A DNA stretch of 43,689 nucleotides from an uncultured Alphaproteobacteria bacterium (GTDB taxonomy: Bacteria; Pseudomonadota; Alphaproteobacteria; Caulobacterales; Aquidulcibacteraceae), in contig CADEEA010000024.1 in assembly GCA_902826245.1 (NCBI GenBank), positions 1 through 43,689 of the forward strand. Reading direction: 5' to 3'. Under the pieces are notes generated by a model. It saw nothing but the letters and a program-made list of their open reading frames with translations, did not search any database and had not been told where the DNA came from. The stretch's first letter is position 1; the number at the start of each line of letters is the position of its first letter. Positions 17,814 through 28,814 of this stretch are shown one piece after another. The position numbers and the translations under genes are program-made.

Positions 17814-18161
17814 TTAGCTCTTCGGCAGCGGCTTTAGGGCTGAAATCGCATCAACCGTGTCTTCGATATCTCGGTTCCAATACCCAATGATCACGTCGCG
17901 GTTTAGCTCGATCCAACGGCGCACCAATTCGAAGTCCTGAGTCGAAAGATCGCCCTCGACGATTTCTATTTTTGGGCGAAGAGCGACCGACGCCACAAAC
18001 TGCGTCGCCTTTGGCCCGGCGGCCACCTTCACTCGCACATCGTGGCGACCCTGCTTTTCCGAGATATAGACCGCGAATGGCAATCCGGTGCGCTTCGGAT
18101 GCACGTTCGCCATTAGGAAGAAATCCTCGTCAAGGTCACGGGTCGTCACACCAGTATCCAT
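17814..18161 (-). CDS. Conserved hypothetical protein
   Basis: 115 residues from ATG 18161, or 99 from the in-frame ATG 18113 that opens MANVHPKRTGLPF. The body has a repeated strand pattern (FAVYISEKQGRHDVRVKV, FVASVALRPKIEIVEG) and ends in a helical RWIELNRDVIIGYWNRDIED segment. I have a sense of similar small proteins in rhizobia and relatives but cannot name a family or function. There is no signal peptide or membrane helix. It interrupts the usual nfu-tsaB neighbourhood, and its stop codon directly abuts the tsaB coding frame. Confidence 0.75.
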   Translation of the reverse strand: MDTGVTTRDLDEDFFLMANVHPKRTGLPFAVYISEKQGRHDVRVKVAAGPKATQFVASVALRPKIEIVEGDLSTQDFELVRRWIELNRDVIIGYWNRDIEDTVDAISALKPLPKS

Positions 18162-18308
18162 GAATTTCTCTGCTCCCGCAAACGGCCAGCTTCCTCCACA
18201 ATAGCACGAACACTAGCAGAAACGCGATATCGTTGGACCCGCCTGTGCATTTTCTTTCTTTTTGTCAGATGGGTACACGCGCCTACCAGATGTTGCGGAA
18301 GCGCCCGC

Positions 18309-18875
18309 TTAGATCACCTGCTCCACCGCGTTCACTTCCGGCAAATAATGTTTCAGCATGTTCTCAATGCCCTGCTTCAGCGTCAGCGCTGAAGACGGGC
18401 ACCCTGCGCAAGCGCCCTTCATGGTGAGCCGGACAATGCCGGTTTCGTGGTCCCACGAGTGAAACGTGATGTCGCCGCCGTCGCGCGCGACGGCTGGGCG
18501 CACCCGCGAGTCGATTATGGCTTTCAGCTCCTTTACAATTGCCGCGGCTTCGCCCTCGTAGGCGATCTCGGCTTCTTCGGCCTCGCCGCCCTCAATGAGG
18601 GTGGGCGCGCCGGACAAGAAATGGTCCATGATGGCGGCCAGCACATGCGGCTTCAGGTGGGGCCATTCGATCGCATCGCCCTTGGTGATGGTCAGGAAAT
18701 CGCTGCCCAGGTACACGCGCGTCACGCCTTCGACGGCAAACAAAGCCTGCGCCAGCGGCGAAGTGGCGGCCGCGTCCGCTCCAGCAAACTCGCGTCCGCC
18801 GCCACCAAGGACGTCGCGCCCAGGCAAGAACTTCAACGTGCGTGGGTTGGGCGTAGATTCTGTTTGAATGAACAT
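18309..18875 (-). CDS. Nfu/NifU-type iron-sulfur cluster scaffold
   Basis: 188 residues from ATG 18875 (MFIQTESTPNPRTLKFLPG, the standard start of alphaproteobacterial and mitochondrial NFU1-like proteins). An Nfu_N domain covers about residues 1-90. The NifU C-terminal domain follows, with the cluster-binding CxxC in KGACAGCPSSALTL. It carries 4Fe-4S clusters to client enzymes in the cytosol. Clients nearby could include MiaB and HemW. The frame is open to 18938, but that extension overlaps the stress-protein gene. Confidence 0.94.
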   Translation of the reverse strand: MFIQTESTPNPRTLKFLPGRDVLGGGGREFAGADAAATSPLAQALFAVEGVTRVYLGSDFLTITKGDAIEWPHLKPHVLAAIMDHFLSGAPTLIEGGEAEEAEIAYEGEAAAIVKELKAIIDSRVRPAVARDGGDITFHSWDHETGIVRLTMKGACAGCPSSALTLKQGIENMLKHYLPEVNAVEQVI

Positions 18876-18906
18876 GCGCTTGAGGTGGCGTCTAGCTCTG
18901 CCGTGG

Positions 18907-19398
18907 TCAAGCCTGATCGAACGGCTGCGCCATCGCACGCGCCTCCGCCCTTGTCAGCGATCCAGGCACGACCAGCACCGGCACGGCGCGTCCGCCAAGG
19001 CCTGCGCTGCGGCCCAGTTGCGCCACCAGCGGCCCTGGCCCCCGCGGCCCAACCTCCGACGCCAGCACAAGCAGCATGATAGAAGCGTCCTCCTCCAACA
19101 GCTTTCGCAGCTCAGGCTTGAGATCCCCTTCGCGCAATATGGGTTCGGCGGTGACGCCGCACTCGGCCCACACTTCGGCGGCAAAGCGCTGGGTAAGAGA
19201 TTCGGCCGCATCTTGCGCTTGCCGACGCATTTCTTCGGTGATCGAGGCCCATGGCGCGGGGTCAGTCGGCTCAATGACGCGCAGCAAGATAAGTCGTGCG
19301 CCCGTACGCTTGGCCAACGCGCCTGCGTAGGTGAGCGCGATGGGAAACTCATCGCTCTCGTCGGCGACAACAAGAATGGCGGAGCGCGGCTCGGTCAT
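18907..19398 (-). CDS. Universal stress protein (UspA family)
   Basis: 163 residues from ATG 19398. A single Usp domain opens with AILVVADESDEFPIALTYAG and ends with GLGGRAVPVLVVPG. The ATP-binding pattern G-x2-G-x9-G-[ST] is only partly recognisable, as LGRSAGLGGRAV, so nucleotide binding is uncertain. Proteins of this family accumulate under starvation or stress and dimerise in the cytosol. It lies 31 bases upstream of the Nfu gene on the same strand, an arrangement consistent with co-transcription. Confidence 0.88.
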   Translation of the reverse strand: MTEPRSAILVVADESDEFPIALTYAGALAKRTGARLILLRVIEPTDPAPWASITEEMRRQAQDAAESLTQRFAAEVWAECGVTAEPILREGDLKPELRKLLEEDASIMLLVLASEVGPRGPGPLVAQLGRSAGLGGRAVPVLVVPGSLTRAEARAMAQPFDQA

Positions 19399-19461
19399 GA
19401 GCGTATTATGGACCGCCGCATGGTTCAACTTCAATGGCGCGTGGCCGAGTCGACACTCCTC

Positions 19462-20118
19462 TCACCGCTCCCTCAGCCCAGCCTGCTGCATGCGCCAGAC
19501 CAAATGATCGAGACGATCCTGGCCGAAAAAGGGCTCATCCTGGAATACGAACAGAGGCACGCCCCAATGCCCCGCGTCCTTCTGAGCAGCCTCGTTAGCG
19601 GCAATTTCGGCATCGAGATCCGCGGCGCTCTCACGTACCGTTGCTTCCACCCCGGCTGCGTCGAGTCCCGCGATTTCGAGCGCACCCGCGAGGTGATCGC
19701 CCTCGTGCCAATTGTCGATTTCGCCCGACCAAATTGCATGGGCGGCGGTACGGACAAACCCAAACCCCCTGCCCGCCCGCTCCGCCGCCACACCCAAGCG
19801 GCTCACGCGCCAGATGTAGGGCTGCGCGGCGGCGACCTCCCCCGCGGCAATATCCATGACCACGGGATCAGGCCGCGGCCATCGATAGGGGATGTTCTGC
19901 ATCTGCGCGATGCGGAACGTGTCGCGCAGAAGATATGGTGGCCAAAGCGGATTGACGCTCTTGAAGAACCGCGGAATTCGCAGCGCTATCGGCGTTACGA
20001 TGCGCATCCGCGGAGCGATATCGTAGTGCGCGACCAGCCGCTCGACCAGCGCGGTGGCCAGGTACGAGTAGGGGCTGCGGAAAGAGAAGTAGAAATCGAA
20101 CGCCAACGTCATGTTCAT
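19462..20118 (-). CDS. DsbA-family 2-hydroxychromene-2-carboxylate isomerase-like protein
   Basis: 218 residues with the thioredoxin-fold DsbA layout of glutathione-dependent isomerases: [15 protein letters not shown] at the start (the active-site Ser in place of Cys), a long helical insert, and [20 protein letters not shown] near the end with the cis-proline. Characterised members isomerise hydroxychromene carboxylate in naphthalene breakdown, but no such pathway lies here, so the substrate is unknown. The ATG at 20118 overlaps the trpS stop by four bases; an ATG two codons later is also possible. Confidence 0.88.
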   Translation of the reverse strand: MNMTLAFDFYFSFRSPYSYLATALVERLVAHYDIAPRMRIVTPIALRIPRFFKSVNPLWPPYLLRDTFRIAQMQNIPYRWPRPDPVVMDIAAGEVAAAQPYIWRVSRLGVAAERAGRGFGFVRTAAHAIWSGEIDNWHEGDHLAGALEIAGLDAAGVEATVRESAADLDAEIAANEAAQKDAGHWGVPLFVFQDEPFFGQDRLDHLVWRMQQAGLRER

Positions 20119-21149
20119 GCGCCCCAGAATCCGACCCGCTCGCGCACCTCCGCCATGATCGGCGCGGCTATCGCCCGCGCTCGGTCCGCGCCGCTGCTGA
20201 GGATCGCGTCCAGCGCTGCCGGGTCGGCGTTCAGTCGGCGCATCTCGGTGGCGATCGGCGCTAGTTTCGCGGCCAATAACTCAGCGAGCGCGGGCTTGAA
20301 CACGCCGAAGCCTTTGCCGCCGAATTCCAGCAACACATCATCAACGCTGCGCTCGCTCATTGCTGCGTAGATGCCGACGAGGTTTTCCACTTCCGCCCTG
20401 CCCGCAAGCCCTTCTTTGGTCTCTGGCAGCGGCAGCGGATCGGTGGTCGCCTTTTTGACCTTATTCATGATCGTGTCGGCATCGTCGGTGAGATTGATGC
20501 GAGTCATGTCGGAGGGATCGGACTTCGACATTTTCTTAGTTCCCTCGCGCAGGTTCATGATGCGCGCACCGGGGCCTTGGATCAAAGGCTCGGGCAGCGG
20601 GAAGAAGCCGGGGGCCTCGTAATCGTTGTTGAACTTCTGGGCGATGTCGCGGGAGAGCTCCAGGTGCTGCTTCTGGTCTTCGCCAACGGGAACATGCGTG
20701 GCTTTGTACAAGAGAATATCCGCCGCCTGCAGCACCGGGTAATCGAACAGCCCCACACTCATGCGCTCGGCGTGCTTGCCGGCTTTGTCCTTGAACTGGG
20801 TCATGCGCTCGAGCCAACCCATGCGGGCGATGCAATTGAACACCCACGCCAGCTCCGAATGCTCGCGCACCGCCGATTGCACGAAGATGATCGAGTGAGC
20901 GGGGTCGACGCCTGCGGCGATATAGGCGGCCGCCACTTCGCGGGTCTTGGCGGCAAGTTCTTTGGGGTCGGGACCCGCAGTGATCGCGTGCAAATCGACG
21001 ACGCAATAAATGCACTCGTATTTGCCCTGCAGCGCCACGAATTTCTGCAAGGCGCCGAGATAGTTTCCCAGGTGCAGGCCATTGGTCGGCTGCATGCCGG
21101 AGAATACGCGTTGCGGGCCGGCGTAGGGCGGCGGTGGAGCATCGGTCAT
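20115..21149 (-). CDS. trpS: Tryptophanyl-tRNA synthetase
   Basis: 344 residues from ATG 21149. This is a class I aminoacyl-tRNA synthetase that charges tRNA-Trp. The HIGH-type motif appears as [11 protein letters not shown] near residues 22-32, preceded by VFSGMQPTN. The KMSKS loop is [13 protein letters not shown]. The frame continues to 21332 in phase, but that stretch overlaps murJ and has no family character. It starts 15 bases after the murJ stop and ends overlapping the isomerase gene, so it is part of the long minus-strand run. Confidence 0.98.
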   Translation of the reverse strand: MTDAPPPPYAGPQRVFSGMQPTNGLHLGNYLGALQKFVALQGKYECIYCVVDLHAITAGPDPKELAAKTREVAAAYIAAGVDPAHSIIFVQSAVREHSELAWVFNCIARMGWLERMTQFKDKAGKHAERMSVGLFDYPVLQAADILLYKATHVPVGEDQKQHLELSRDIAQKFNNDYEAPGFFPLPEPLIQGPGARIMNLREGTKKMSKSDPSDMTRINLTDDADTIMNKVKKATTDPLPLPETKEGLAGRAEVENLVGIYAAMSERSVDDVLLEFGGKGFGVFKPALAELLAAKLAPIATEMRRLNADPAALDAILSSGADRARAIAAPIMAEVRERVGFWGA

Positions 21150-21163
21150 GAAGCGGTCCCCTA

Positions 21164-22765
21164 TCAGGCGTCTGCGCCGGGCGGCAAGGCGCTTCCCCCG
21201 GCCGCGCCTGGCTCCCGCCGCAGCGCGCCGCGCACTTCGCGGAGATTGACCGCGCCAAGAGCGAGCGCCGCGATCGCATAAAGAACGAACGCCGCGACGG
21301 CGACCGTAAGAACCGCAATCTCCTTGCGCCACAGCAGGTCAGCCAGCATCGCGTAGTTCGCCGCGCAGAGCCCTGCGAACACGCCCATTATCGCGCAGGC
21401 GCCTCCCAAACGCAGCAGCCGCGACCAGGCGCGCGCGCTGATCTTATAGACGCCATCGCTCGCCAAGGTAGCGGCAAGCAGCACGACATTGAGCCATCCC
21501 GCGACACTGGTGGCGATCCCCAGTCCGATGACGCCGTCGATCCCAATCTCCGGCAGCGCATAGAACAAGTATGCGCCCAACGCCGTGTTCAGGATCACTG
21601 ACGCCACCGCATAATACATCGGCCGGCGCGTATCCTGGCGCGCAAAAAATGGCGGAGTTAACACTTTGGCGAGCACGAAGGCTGGCACGCCCCAAGCGAA
21701 TTGGCGCAACACATCCGCCGTGCGCTGCGCGTCCTCGCTGGTGAAGGCGCCGCGGGTGACCGTTGCGTCGATGATGAAGAATGGCATGATAAAGAACGCG
21801 ACAGCTGCCGGCACAGTGAACGCCATGGAGAGGCTGATCGCGTCATCCATGGCGGAGGCCGCCGCTTCAGTTTCGTCGGCCGCGTGGTGGCGCGAAAGTC
21901 GCGGCACGAGCGCCAACCCGATCGCCACACCGATGAGGCCCAGCGGCAATTGATAGAGCCGGTCTGAATTGTACAGCACCGAGCGGGCGCCCTCGTCCGA
22001 TCCGGTAAGGAACTGGGAAACCAGCGAGTTGAGCTGGGTGGCGCCCCCGGCAAGCGCGCCGGGTATCGCGAGCCAAAGCACGCGGCGCACCGCAGGGGTC
22101 GCCGCCGGAAAGCCAAATCGGAGCCGAATGCCGGAACGCTTGACCCCCCACCAGAGCAACGCCGCCTGAAACACACCGGCGACCGTTACAGAAAAAGCCA
22201 CCCAGACAGCAGCGGCCTCCGCGTTTGGCGCAAGCACAAGCGCCGCGATCGTGCACAGGTTCAATAGGGTCGGCACGCCCGCAGAAAGCGCGAAGCGCCC
22301 GCTTGTGTTCAGCACGCCGGATAACAACGATGCGAGCGTCATGCATGCGAGGTACGGCATTGTGAGTTGCGTCATTAGCGTCGCGATCCGCATGACTTCC
22401 GGGTCGCTGACATACGCCGAAAGAAGATACGGCATTAACGAGGGCATCGCGATCTGCGCGGCGATGCAGAATGCGACGACGACAGCGAGCAGGAACGACA
22501 TCGCCTCAGACGCCACGCCAGCCGCAGCCGCTTCACCGTTGGCAGCGCGCTCCTTGGCGTAGATCGGAACGAAGGCCTGCGCGAACGCGCCTTCAGCGAA
22601 TAAGCGGCGAAACAGGTTGGGAAACATGAGCGCGGTGGCGAACGCATCCATGAGCGGCCCCTGCCCGCCAAATTGCGCGTTGGCGACAAGATCGCGGCCA
22701 AACCCGAGGATCCGGCTTACAAGCGTCAATGACGCTTGCACGAACGTGTTGCGGGCAAGACTCAA
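21164..22765 (-). CDS. murJ: Lipid II flippase MurJ (MviN)
   Basis: 533 residues with about 14 transmembrane helices, the MOP-superfamily fold. It moves lipid II across the inner membrane for peptidoglycan synthesis. Signature parts are [52 protein letters not shown] with the conserved arginines, and [22 protein letters not shown]. The glnD-murJ-trpS order is familiar in alphaproteobacteria. A gap of 42 bases separates it from glnD. Confidence 0.97.
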   Translation of the reverse strand: MSLARNTFVQASLTLVSRILGFGRDLVANAQFGGQGPLMDAFATALMFPNLFRRLFAEGAFAQAFVPIYAKERAANGEAAAAGVASEAMSFLLAVVVAFCIAAQIAMPSLMPYLLSAYVSDPEVMRIATLMTQLTMPYLACMTLASLLSGVLNTSGRFALSAGVPTLLNLCTIAALVLAPNAEAAAVWVAFSVTVAGVFQAALLWWGVKRSGIRLRFGFPAATPAVRRVLWLAIPGALAGGATQLNSLVSQFLTGSDEGARSVLYNSDRLYQLPLGLIGVAIGLALVPRLSRHHAADETEAAASAMDDAISLSMAFTVPAAVAFFIMPFFIIDATVTRGAFTSEDAQRTADVLRQFAWGVPAFVLAKVLTPPFFARQDTRRPMYYAVASVILNTALGAYLFYALPEIGIDGVIGLGIATSVAGWLNVVLLAATLASDGVYKISARAWSRLLRLGGACAIMGVFAGLCAANYAMLADLLWRKEIAVLTVAVAAFVLYAIAALALGAVNLREVRGALRREPGAAGGSALPPGADA

Positions 22766-22807
22766 TTGATTTCCCCTGTGCGATCGACCTGGGGTCCTAG
22801 CGCGCCG

Positions 22808-25564
22808 TCAGGTTGGCGTCGAGGCGTGGCTCGCAGCCAAAGGCGGCGCCGATCCGTACTCATTGAACACAGCTTCGAGTTCGGCTCGCAGCGACGCAAG
22901 CTGATGCAAATCGACGATCTGGCCGCCGCCCTGCCCTTGCACGTAGAACACATCCGAGGCGCGCTCCCCCGCCGTGTCGATGTGGGCGCTGATGATCGAT
23001 GCCTTGGCCCCCGCGCAGACGCGCGCCAGGTCCGCCAACAAGCCAAGACGGTCGCCGCCGGAAGCCTCGATCACGGTCGCGTCCGGGGTAATGTCATTGT
23101 CGATGCTGACCTGCGGCTTGATCGTGAAGGCCGAGCGGCGCCGCGATGGCGCTGGGGCCGCAGGGGTGGCGAAATCGCTGGCGGCAGCCCGCCGCAGGCG
23201 ACCGAGCAGGGCGTTGAGCGCGGCGGCATTATCTTGGCCAAATGGTCGGTGATCGGAGGTTTGTACCGAAAATACGTCCAGCGCAGAACCAAGCTTGGTC
23301 GTGTGCACACGCGCGGCGGCGATATCGGCGCCGGAAGCGGAAATTGCGGCCGCCAGACTCGCGAACAGACCCGACCGATCTGGCGCAAGGACAAGAACCT
23401 CGGTGACGCCTCGCTGCGGGCGGAAGCGGGCGGCGGTGTGGATCTGTCCATTGGCGCCCTGGACGGCAGACGCCTCCGCGGCGTGCCACACAAGCGCCTC
23501 GGCATCATGATCCAGCCAATAGCCGCTCTCGTGCATCGCGATCCACATTTCCGCGGCTTCCGCGTCGAGCACGCGTGCTTGGCGCAAGCTTTGTTTGGCG
23601 TCCTCCGCTAGTTCTTCCAGCAACCCGCGCGCCGCCGCCTCCCCACCCCCGCCAAGCAAGGTCGCTTCCGTAAAGCGATATAGGTCGCGAAGTAATTGCC
23701 CCTTCCAATCGTTCCAAATCCCGGGGCCAACCGCACGCATGTCAGCTACAGTGATGATTAAAAGCAGGCGCAGTCTCTCCACATCGCCGACGGCCGCCGC
23801 GAAAGCGGCTATGGTCCGTGCGTCGCCAATGTCGCGCCGCTGCGCCACATCGCTCATCAGCAGGTGATTGCGCACCAACCAAGCGACCAGCTCCGCCTCA
23901 TCGCTCTCGAGACCGAGCCGCCGGCACGCGGTCAGCGCCGCTTTCTCACCCTCGATCTGTTGGTCGCCGGCCCCCTTGCCTGTGTCGTGCAACAACATCG
24001 CCATGTAAAGCGCACGCCGGTTGATGATTTTGGGCAGGATCGTTGTCGCCAGCGGATGCTTGTCGCCATGCTCTCCGCCCTCAATCTCTGAAATCGCCTC
24101 AACAGCGCGTAGCGTGTGCTCGTCTACCGTGTAGTGGTGATGCATGTTGAATTGCATCTGCGCGACGATCCTGCCGAACTCGGGCACGAAACGCCCAAGC
24201 ACGCCGGAATCGTTCATCAGCCGCAGCGCGGGCGCGGGGCGGTGCGGCGAAGCGAGAATTCTGAGGAAGGATTCCTGAGCCGTCCGATCGGCGCGCCAGG
24301 CCGCAGGCATGCGCCGGGCGCGCCGCGCCGCTTCCTCCAGAGCGCCAGGATGCAAGTCGAGATCGCGCTGTTCGGCGATCTCGAACAGCCGCATCAGCGC
24401 GCCCGCCGTGGCGAGCGTTTCCGGTCCATCAATGTTCAGCCGCCCATTTTCAATGTGAAATCCAGGCGCTGATAGGTCGGTCGCCCCGCGTTGGCGGCGC
24501 CAGAACCTCCCCAGACCTACCGGCTCGCGTTTTGTGTTTTCTGCTTCGAGTTTGGCGCAAATAATCCGCGTCAGGCCGCCGACCTCGCGTGCAACGAGGA
24601 AATAGCGTTTCATAAAACGCTCGACGCCGGTGACGCCCTCGCGCGACCGGAACCCCATGCGCCTGGCGATTTCTTCCTGCACATCGAAGGTCAAACGCTC
24701 GCACGCGCGCCCTGCCGTCAGGTGCAAATGAAAGCGAACGGTCCAAAGAAAGCGGCGGGCCCGGGTGAGCGCGGAAGCCTGTTCACTGCTGAGCACTCCC
24801 GCAGCGACATATTCGCCTGGGGTTGAAAACCCGAACCTGCGCCGCCCCATCCAGAACAAGGTATGCAGATCGCGCAACCCGCCCTTGCCTTCCTTGATGT
24901 TCGGCTCGACCATGTAGCGCGACGCGCCGATGCGGGCGTGGCGCTCGTCGCGCTCTCGCAGTTTTTGCGTGATGTATCCAGCGCGATCCCGCTCGAAAAC
25001 GTGCCTTCGGAGATTGCCCTCTAGCTCTTCAAACAGCCGCTGGTCGCCGGCGACAAAACGCGACTCCAATAGGCCTGTTTGTATTGTGTGGTCCGAGCGT
25101 GCGAGCACGACGTTGTCTTCAACGCCGCGGACCGCGTGGCCCACCTTGAGGCCGAGATCATCCCAAATCGAAAATAGAACCTGTTCGACGATCGGCTTGG
25201 CGAAATCGCCGGCCTTCCCATCGTGCAGAAACAGGAGGTCGAGGTCCGAGTGCGGCGCCAGCTCGCCGCGCCCATAGCCGCCAACCGCGACGAGAGCCAA
25301 GCGCCGACCGAAAGTGGCATCCGCCGCGTACGCAAATAATGCCGCACTGATTTCATCGGTGGCGTCGCTCAGCTGCCGCGCGGCGCGCCAGCCGTCAGCT
25401 GCCCTTCCAGCAAGATGGGTCCCGGCAACGGCGCGGCCAGTTTCCAGGGCCTCCTTAAGCAGGCGGCGCCGATCGCTCGCGCGGACTGCCCCATCAAGCC
25501 CCTCCCGGAGCGCCTGGCGCCCAACAACCCCTTCAAGTTGCGCTATTTTTTTCAGCGCGGGCAT
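22808..25564 (-). CDS. glnD: Bifunctional uridylyltransferase/uridylyl-removing enzyme
   Basis: 918 residues from ATG 25564; the frame is open to 25726 but reads into the divergent intergenic DNA. GlnD senses glutamine and adds or removes UMP on PII proteins. Domains in order: a nucleotidyltransferase with VGGYGRGELAPHSDLDLLFLHD near residues 94-115, a GlnD-type helical domain, an HD domain with MLLHDTGKG near residue 525, and two C-terminal ACT domains at about 740-810 and 850-910. All key motifs are intact. The divergent small membrane protein gene starts 151 bases away. Confidence 0.97.
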   Translation of the reverse strand: MPALKKIAQLEGVVGRQALREGLDGAVRASDRRRLLKEALETGRAVAGTHLAGRAADGWRAARQLSDATDEISAALFAYAADATFGRRLALVAVGGYGRGELAPHSDLDLLFLHDGKAGDFAKPIVEQVLFSIWDDLGLKVGHAVRGVEDNVVLARSDHTIQTGLLESRFVAGDQRLFEELEGNLRRHVFERDRAGYITQKLRERDERHARIGASRYMVEPNIKEGKGGLRDLHTLFWMGRRRFGFSTPGEYVAAGVLSSEQASALTRARRFLWTVRFHLHLTAGRACERLTFDVQEEIARRMGFRSREGVTGVERFMKRYFLVAREVGGLTRIICAKLEAENTKREPVGLGRFWRRQRGATDLSAPGFHIENGRLNIDGPETLATAGALMRLFEIAEQRDLDLHPGALEEAARRARRMPAAWRADRTAQESFLRILASPHRPAPALRLMNDSGVLGRFVPEFGRIVAQMQFNMHHHYTVDEHTLRAVEAISEIEGGEHGDKHPLATTILPKIINRRALYMAMLLHDTGKGAGDQQIEGEKAALTACRRLGLESDEAELVAWLVRNHLLMSDVAQRRDIGDARTIAAFAAAVGDVERLRLLLIITVADMRAVGPGIWNDWKGQLLRDLYRFTEATLLGGGGEAAARGLLEELAEDAKQSLRQARVLDAEAAEMWIAMHESGYWLDHDAEALVWHAAEASAVQGANGQIHTAARFRPQRGVTEVLVLAPDRSGLFASLAAAISASGADIAAARVHTTKLGSALDVFSVQTSDHRPFGQDNAAALNALLGRLRRAAASDFATPAAPAPSRRRSAFTIKPQVSIDNDITPDATVIEASGGDRLGLLADLARVCAGAKASIISAHIDTAGERASDVFYVQGQGGGQIVDLHQLASLRAELEAVFNEYGSAPPLAASHASTPT

Positions 25565-25715
25565 GCTATGGTCCAATCCTTGATGCTGGCGTCGCCGTGA
25601 CTTTCTGGGCTCAGCAGGCGGCGTCCGATAGATATTCGCAGCGGCACAACTTGCCTCAGTTCGCGGACGCCGCCAAATAGACGGGGGAGCGGATGGGCTC
25701 TGGGAGTTACCCTCG

Positions 25716-26081
25716 ATGCGCAGCAAGGGCGGAAAGACTATCCGGCTGACACCAGTCGATGACGATCACCAAGTCACCGATCACCCGGCCAGGGCAAGCA
25801 TGGAAGCGCTCACCGACCAGAAATTGTTCGCCCAGCGCATCAAGAGCGAGCGCGCCTCGGCTTATTGGTTCGCCGCCTCGCTCTGGGGTGTGACCGGGCT
25901 GGCGATGGGCGCGCTGCTTGGCGTGGTGCTGACCATGATGGTGCAAACCGGCTCGGTTCCCTTCATCCGCGACAATATCGTGGCGGGGGCCGCCATCCGC
26001 GACGCCAACGACACCGTGCGAAACCGCCCCGGCATGCTCACCGATCCCCAGGAACAGCAGCAGCCTCAAACAAGGCCTTGA
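25716..26081 (+). CDS. Small single-pass membrane protein of unknown function
   Basis: 121 residues from ATG 25716. A basic, hydrophilic N-terminal part is followed by one strong transmembrane helix at about residues 56-78 ([20 protein letters not shown]) and a short proline/glutamine-rich tail. I do not recognise the family. Its frame and hydrophobicity look genuine. Its 3' end overlaps the convergent end of mutS by 44 bases, so the two messages can pair. It is divergent from glnD. Confidence 0.68.
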   Translation: MRSKGGKTIRLTPVDDDHQVTDHPARASMEALTDQKLFAQRIKSERASAYWFAASLWGVTGLAMGALLGVVLTMMVQTGSVPFIRDNIVAGAAIRDANDTVRNRPGMLTDPQEQQQPQTRP

Positions 26082-28728
26082 GTTCATAGAGGCGCTCCAG
26101 CGCCTCCTTTGGCGATAGCGTATCGGGATTGATTGCCACGAGCGCAGTTTCAAGCGCCGATGGCGCCGTCTGTTCCATGATGGTTGCAAACAGCGGAAGA
26201 TCGTCGGCGATCTGTATCCGCGCGGCCCCGCCACTTGCCTCCAAGCGGGCGAGCACCGCGCGCGCCCGCTCCAACGCGCTCTTGGGCAAGCCCGCAAGCT
26301 TCGCGACCTGAATACCGTACGAGCGATCCGCCGGCCCAGGCGCTACCTCGTGCAGGAAAATCAAATCGCCTTTCCACTCGCGCGCGCGCAAATGGGCGTT
26401 AGCGCCGGCTTCGAGCTTTTCGGCTAGCCGCGTGAGTTCATGATAATGGGTGGCGAACACGGCTCGGCATCGGTTCGCTTCGTGCAAATGCTCCGCCACC
26501 GCCCACGCGATCGCCAGCCCGTCGAACGTCGCGGTCCCACGCCCGATCTCATCGAGCACAACCAGCGAACGCGCGCTGGCCTGGTTTAGAATAGCGGCTG
26601 TCTCCACCATTTCGGTCATGAACGTAGAGCGTCCTCGGGACAGATCGTCTGACGCGCCGACGCGCGCAAACACTCGGTCGACAATGCCAAGGCGCAATTT
26701 CTTAGCCGGCACGAACGACCCAGCCTGCGCCAACACTGCAAGCAGCGCGATCTGGCGCAGATAAGTGCTCTTGCCCGCCATGTTCGGCCCGGTGACGACC
26801 AGGAGCCGCGGCCCGCTCTGCCCTTCGGCATCCAGGCGCGCATCGTTGGGCGTAAAACCCAGACCTTCGCGCCGCACGCCTGCCTCTACAACGGCGTGAC
26901 GCGCGCCCTCCGCCAATAACGCCGCGCTCTCATCCACTTGCGGGCGCGTGGCGGCCACCTCCTCCGCCCATTCAGCAAATGCTGCGGAAACATCCAGCAC
27001 CGCCAACGCCTCAGCGGCTGCGCGGATGTCCAGTTCGGAAACCGCCGCGCTCCCCGCCAGCTCCTTGAACAATTCCAGTTCCCGCGCCAATGCGGCATCA
27101 CCCGCGCGCGCAATCTTTGCGTCCAACTCGATCAATTCGTTGGTAGTGAATTTCACCGACCCGGCGTTGGTCTGGCGATGGATAAACCGCGCGTTGAGCG
27201 GCGGCGCCATCAGCGCTTCGGCCTGCTTGCTGGTGGCGTCGATATGATAGCCCAGCACATTGTTGTGTTTAAGCTTCAAGGACGTGATCGCCGTCGCTTC
27301 CGCGTACTCGGCCTGCAGCGCCGCTATCACCTTGCGGCTGTCGTCGCGTAACGCGCGGAACTCATCCAAGGTCGGGTCGTAGCCAGGTGCAATGAAAGCG
27401 CCGTCGCGCACGAGCAATGGCAATTCCGGCGCAAGCGCGCGGTCCAGAATCTGCACAAAACCAGCGCACGCGACGTGCTGCGTCAGCGATAACGCGGCCA
27501 CCGCTTCATTGATCTCACGAGGAGGACTTTCGCCAATGTCAGCACAGCGTGCAGCAGCGCGGTCGCCCGCGTTCAACCCATCGCGCAATTGCGCTAAATC
27601 GCGCGGCCCTCCCCGCCCCAGCATGAGCCGCGTCAGCGCGCGGGCGAGATCGCCGCCAGCGCGCAATTCCTGCCGCACGCCTCGGCGGCGCTCGGGCGCA
27701 CCCAGGAAGAACTGCACCGCATCGAGCCGCGCAGCGATCTGCGCGCCGTCGGTCAGCGGTCTGCCCAAACGCTCGGCGAGCAGGCGTCCGCCAGCCGCGG
27801 TCACGGTTCGATCGATGCAAGCGAGCAACGAGCCTTCCCGGCCACCGCGCACGGAGCGCTCAAGCTCGAGCGCCGCGCGGGTGGCCGCGTCGATTGCCAT
27901 GAACGAACGCGCGGGACTTCGTTTGGGCGGCGTAAGTCTCGGCGCCGCACCAACCTGGGTCAGCTCGATGTAATCGAGCAGCAAGCCCATCGCCGACACT
28001 TCGACCGTGGAGAAATCGCCGAATGCATCCAGCGCAGCCACTTCGAACGCAGCCTTGATACGCCGCGCGGCGGCCTTTGCATCCGCCTTTACTGCGGGCC
28101 TAAGCGTTAGCGCGGCGCCGGCGCTGCGGATCGCTTCGCCGAACCTCTTCTCATCGCCCTCGCAACCCAGAATTTCGGCGGGCGCCAGCGCCACCAACTC
28201 TTCTTCAATCTCGCCGGCCCCGAGTTCGCGCGTTTCAAACGCGCCAGTCGACACGTCGGCCCACGCGATCCCGGCGCGCTCGCCAGCGAAAACGACGGCG
28301 GTTAGCCGGTTTGCCGTGCGCGCATCTAGCAGTCCCTCTTCGGTGAGCGTACCGGGTGTAACCACCCGCACGACACCGCGGCGAACGATCGATTTTGCGC
28401 CACGCTTCTTGGCCTCCGCGGGATCTTCCAGCTGCTCGCACACCGCAACCTTGAACCCAGCACGGATTAGTTTGGCCAGATAGCCTTCCGCCTGGTGCCA
28501 TGGGACGCCCGCCATCGGGATCGGATCGCCACCGTGCTGGCCGCGCTTGGTGAGGGCGATGCCGAGCGCGCTGGCTGCGCGTTCCGCATCTTCGAAAAAC
28601 ATCTCGTAGAAATCGCCCATGCGAAAGAACAGCAGCGCGTCGGGATGTTCGGCCTTCGACGCGAGATATTGCGCCATGAAGGGTGTCACGCGCGCAGCTT
28701 GGGGATCGGCGGAATCGGCCACGGGCAT
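26038..28728 (-). CDS. mutS: DNA mismatch repair protein MutS
   Basis: 896 residues. It recognises mismatches and starts methyl-independent or MutL-directed repair. The mismatch-binding motif is [14 protein letters not shown] (Phe-x-Glu type) near residues 35-48. The ATPase has Walker [14 protein letters not shown] near residue 645, then [19 protein letters not shown] and Walker [20 protein letters not shown]. The C-terminal dimerisation helix is present. ATG 28728 gives the normal length. It is divergent from the malic enzyme gene with 86 bases between the starts. Confidence 0.98.
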   Translation of the reverse strand: MPVADSADPQAARVTPFMAQYLASKAEHPDALLFFRMGDFYEMFFEDAERAASALGIALTKRGQHGGDPIPMAGVPWHQAEGYLAKLIRAGFKVAVCEQLEDPAEAKKRGAKSIVRRGVVRVVTPGTLTEEGLLDARTANRLTAVVFAGERAGIAWADVSTGAFETRELGAGEIEEELVALAPAEILGCEGDEKRFGEAIRSAGAALTLRPAVKADAKAAARRIKAAFEVAALDAFGDFSTVEVSAMGLLLDYIELTQVGAAPRLTPPKRSPARSFMAIDAATRAALELERSVRGGREGSLLACIDRTVTAAGGRLLAERLGRPLTDGAQIAARLDAVQFFLGAPERRRGVRQELRAGGDLARALTRLMLGRGGPRDLAQLRDGLNAGDRAAARCADIGESPPREINEAVAALSLTQHVACAGFVQILDRALAPELPLLVRDGAFIAPGYDPTLDEFRALRDDSRKVIAALQAEYAEATAITSLKLKHNNVLGYHIDATSKQAEALMAPPLNARFIHRQTNAGSVKFTTNELIELDAKIARAGDAALARELELFKELAGSAAVSELDIRAAAEALAVLDVSAAFAEWAEEVAATRPQVDESAALLAEGARHAVVEAGVRREGLGFTPNDARLDAEGQSGPRLLVVTGPNMAGKSTYLRQIALLAVLAQAGSFVPAKKLRLGIVDRVFARVGASDDLSRGRSTFMTEMVETAAILNQASARSLVVLDEIGRGTATFDGLAIAWAVAEHLHEANRCRAVFATHYHELTRLAEKLEAGANAHLRAREWKGDLIFLHEVAPGPADRSYGIQVAKLAGLPKSALERARAVLARLEASGGAARIQIADDLPLFATIMEQTAPSALETALVAINPDTLSPKEALERLYELKALFEAAAVPGDR

Positions 28729-28814
28729 GCTTTAGCCGGTCCGGCCTCGGACTTCCATTGACGAGGCGCCGCCCAAAGCTAGGGTGCGGCCGCGCAACGA
28801 CGAGCCGAGATTCC

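Noticed and set aside
18868..20370. A 500-residue plus-strand open frame across the Nfu, stress-protein, isomerase and trpS genes
   Set aside because: It is a GC-driven antisense shadow: Arg/Ala/Pro/His-rich, with no domain, and it opposes four recognised genes.
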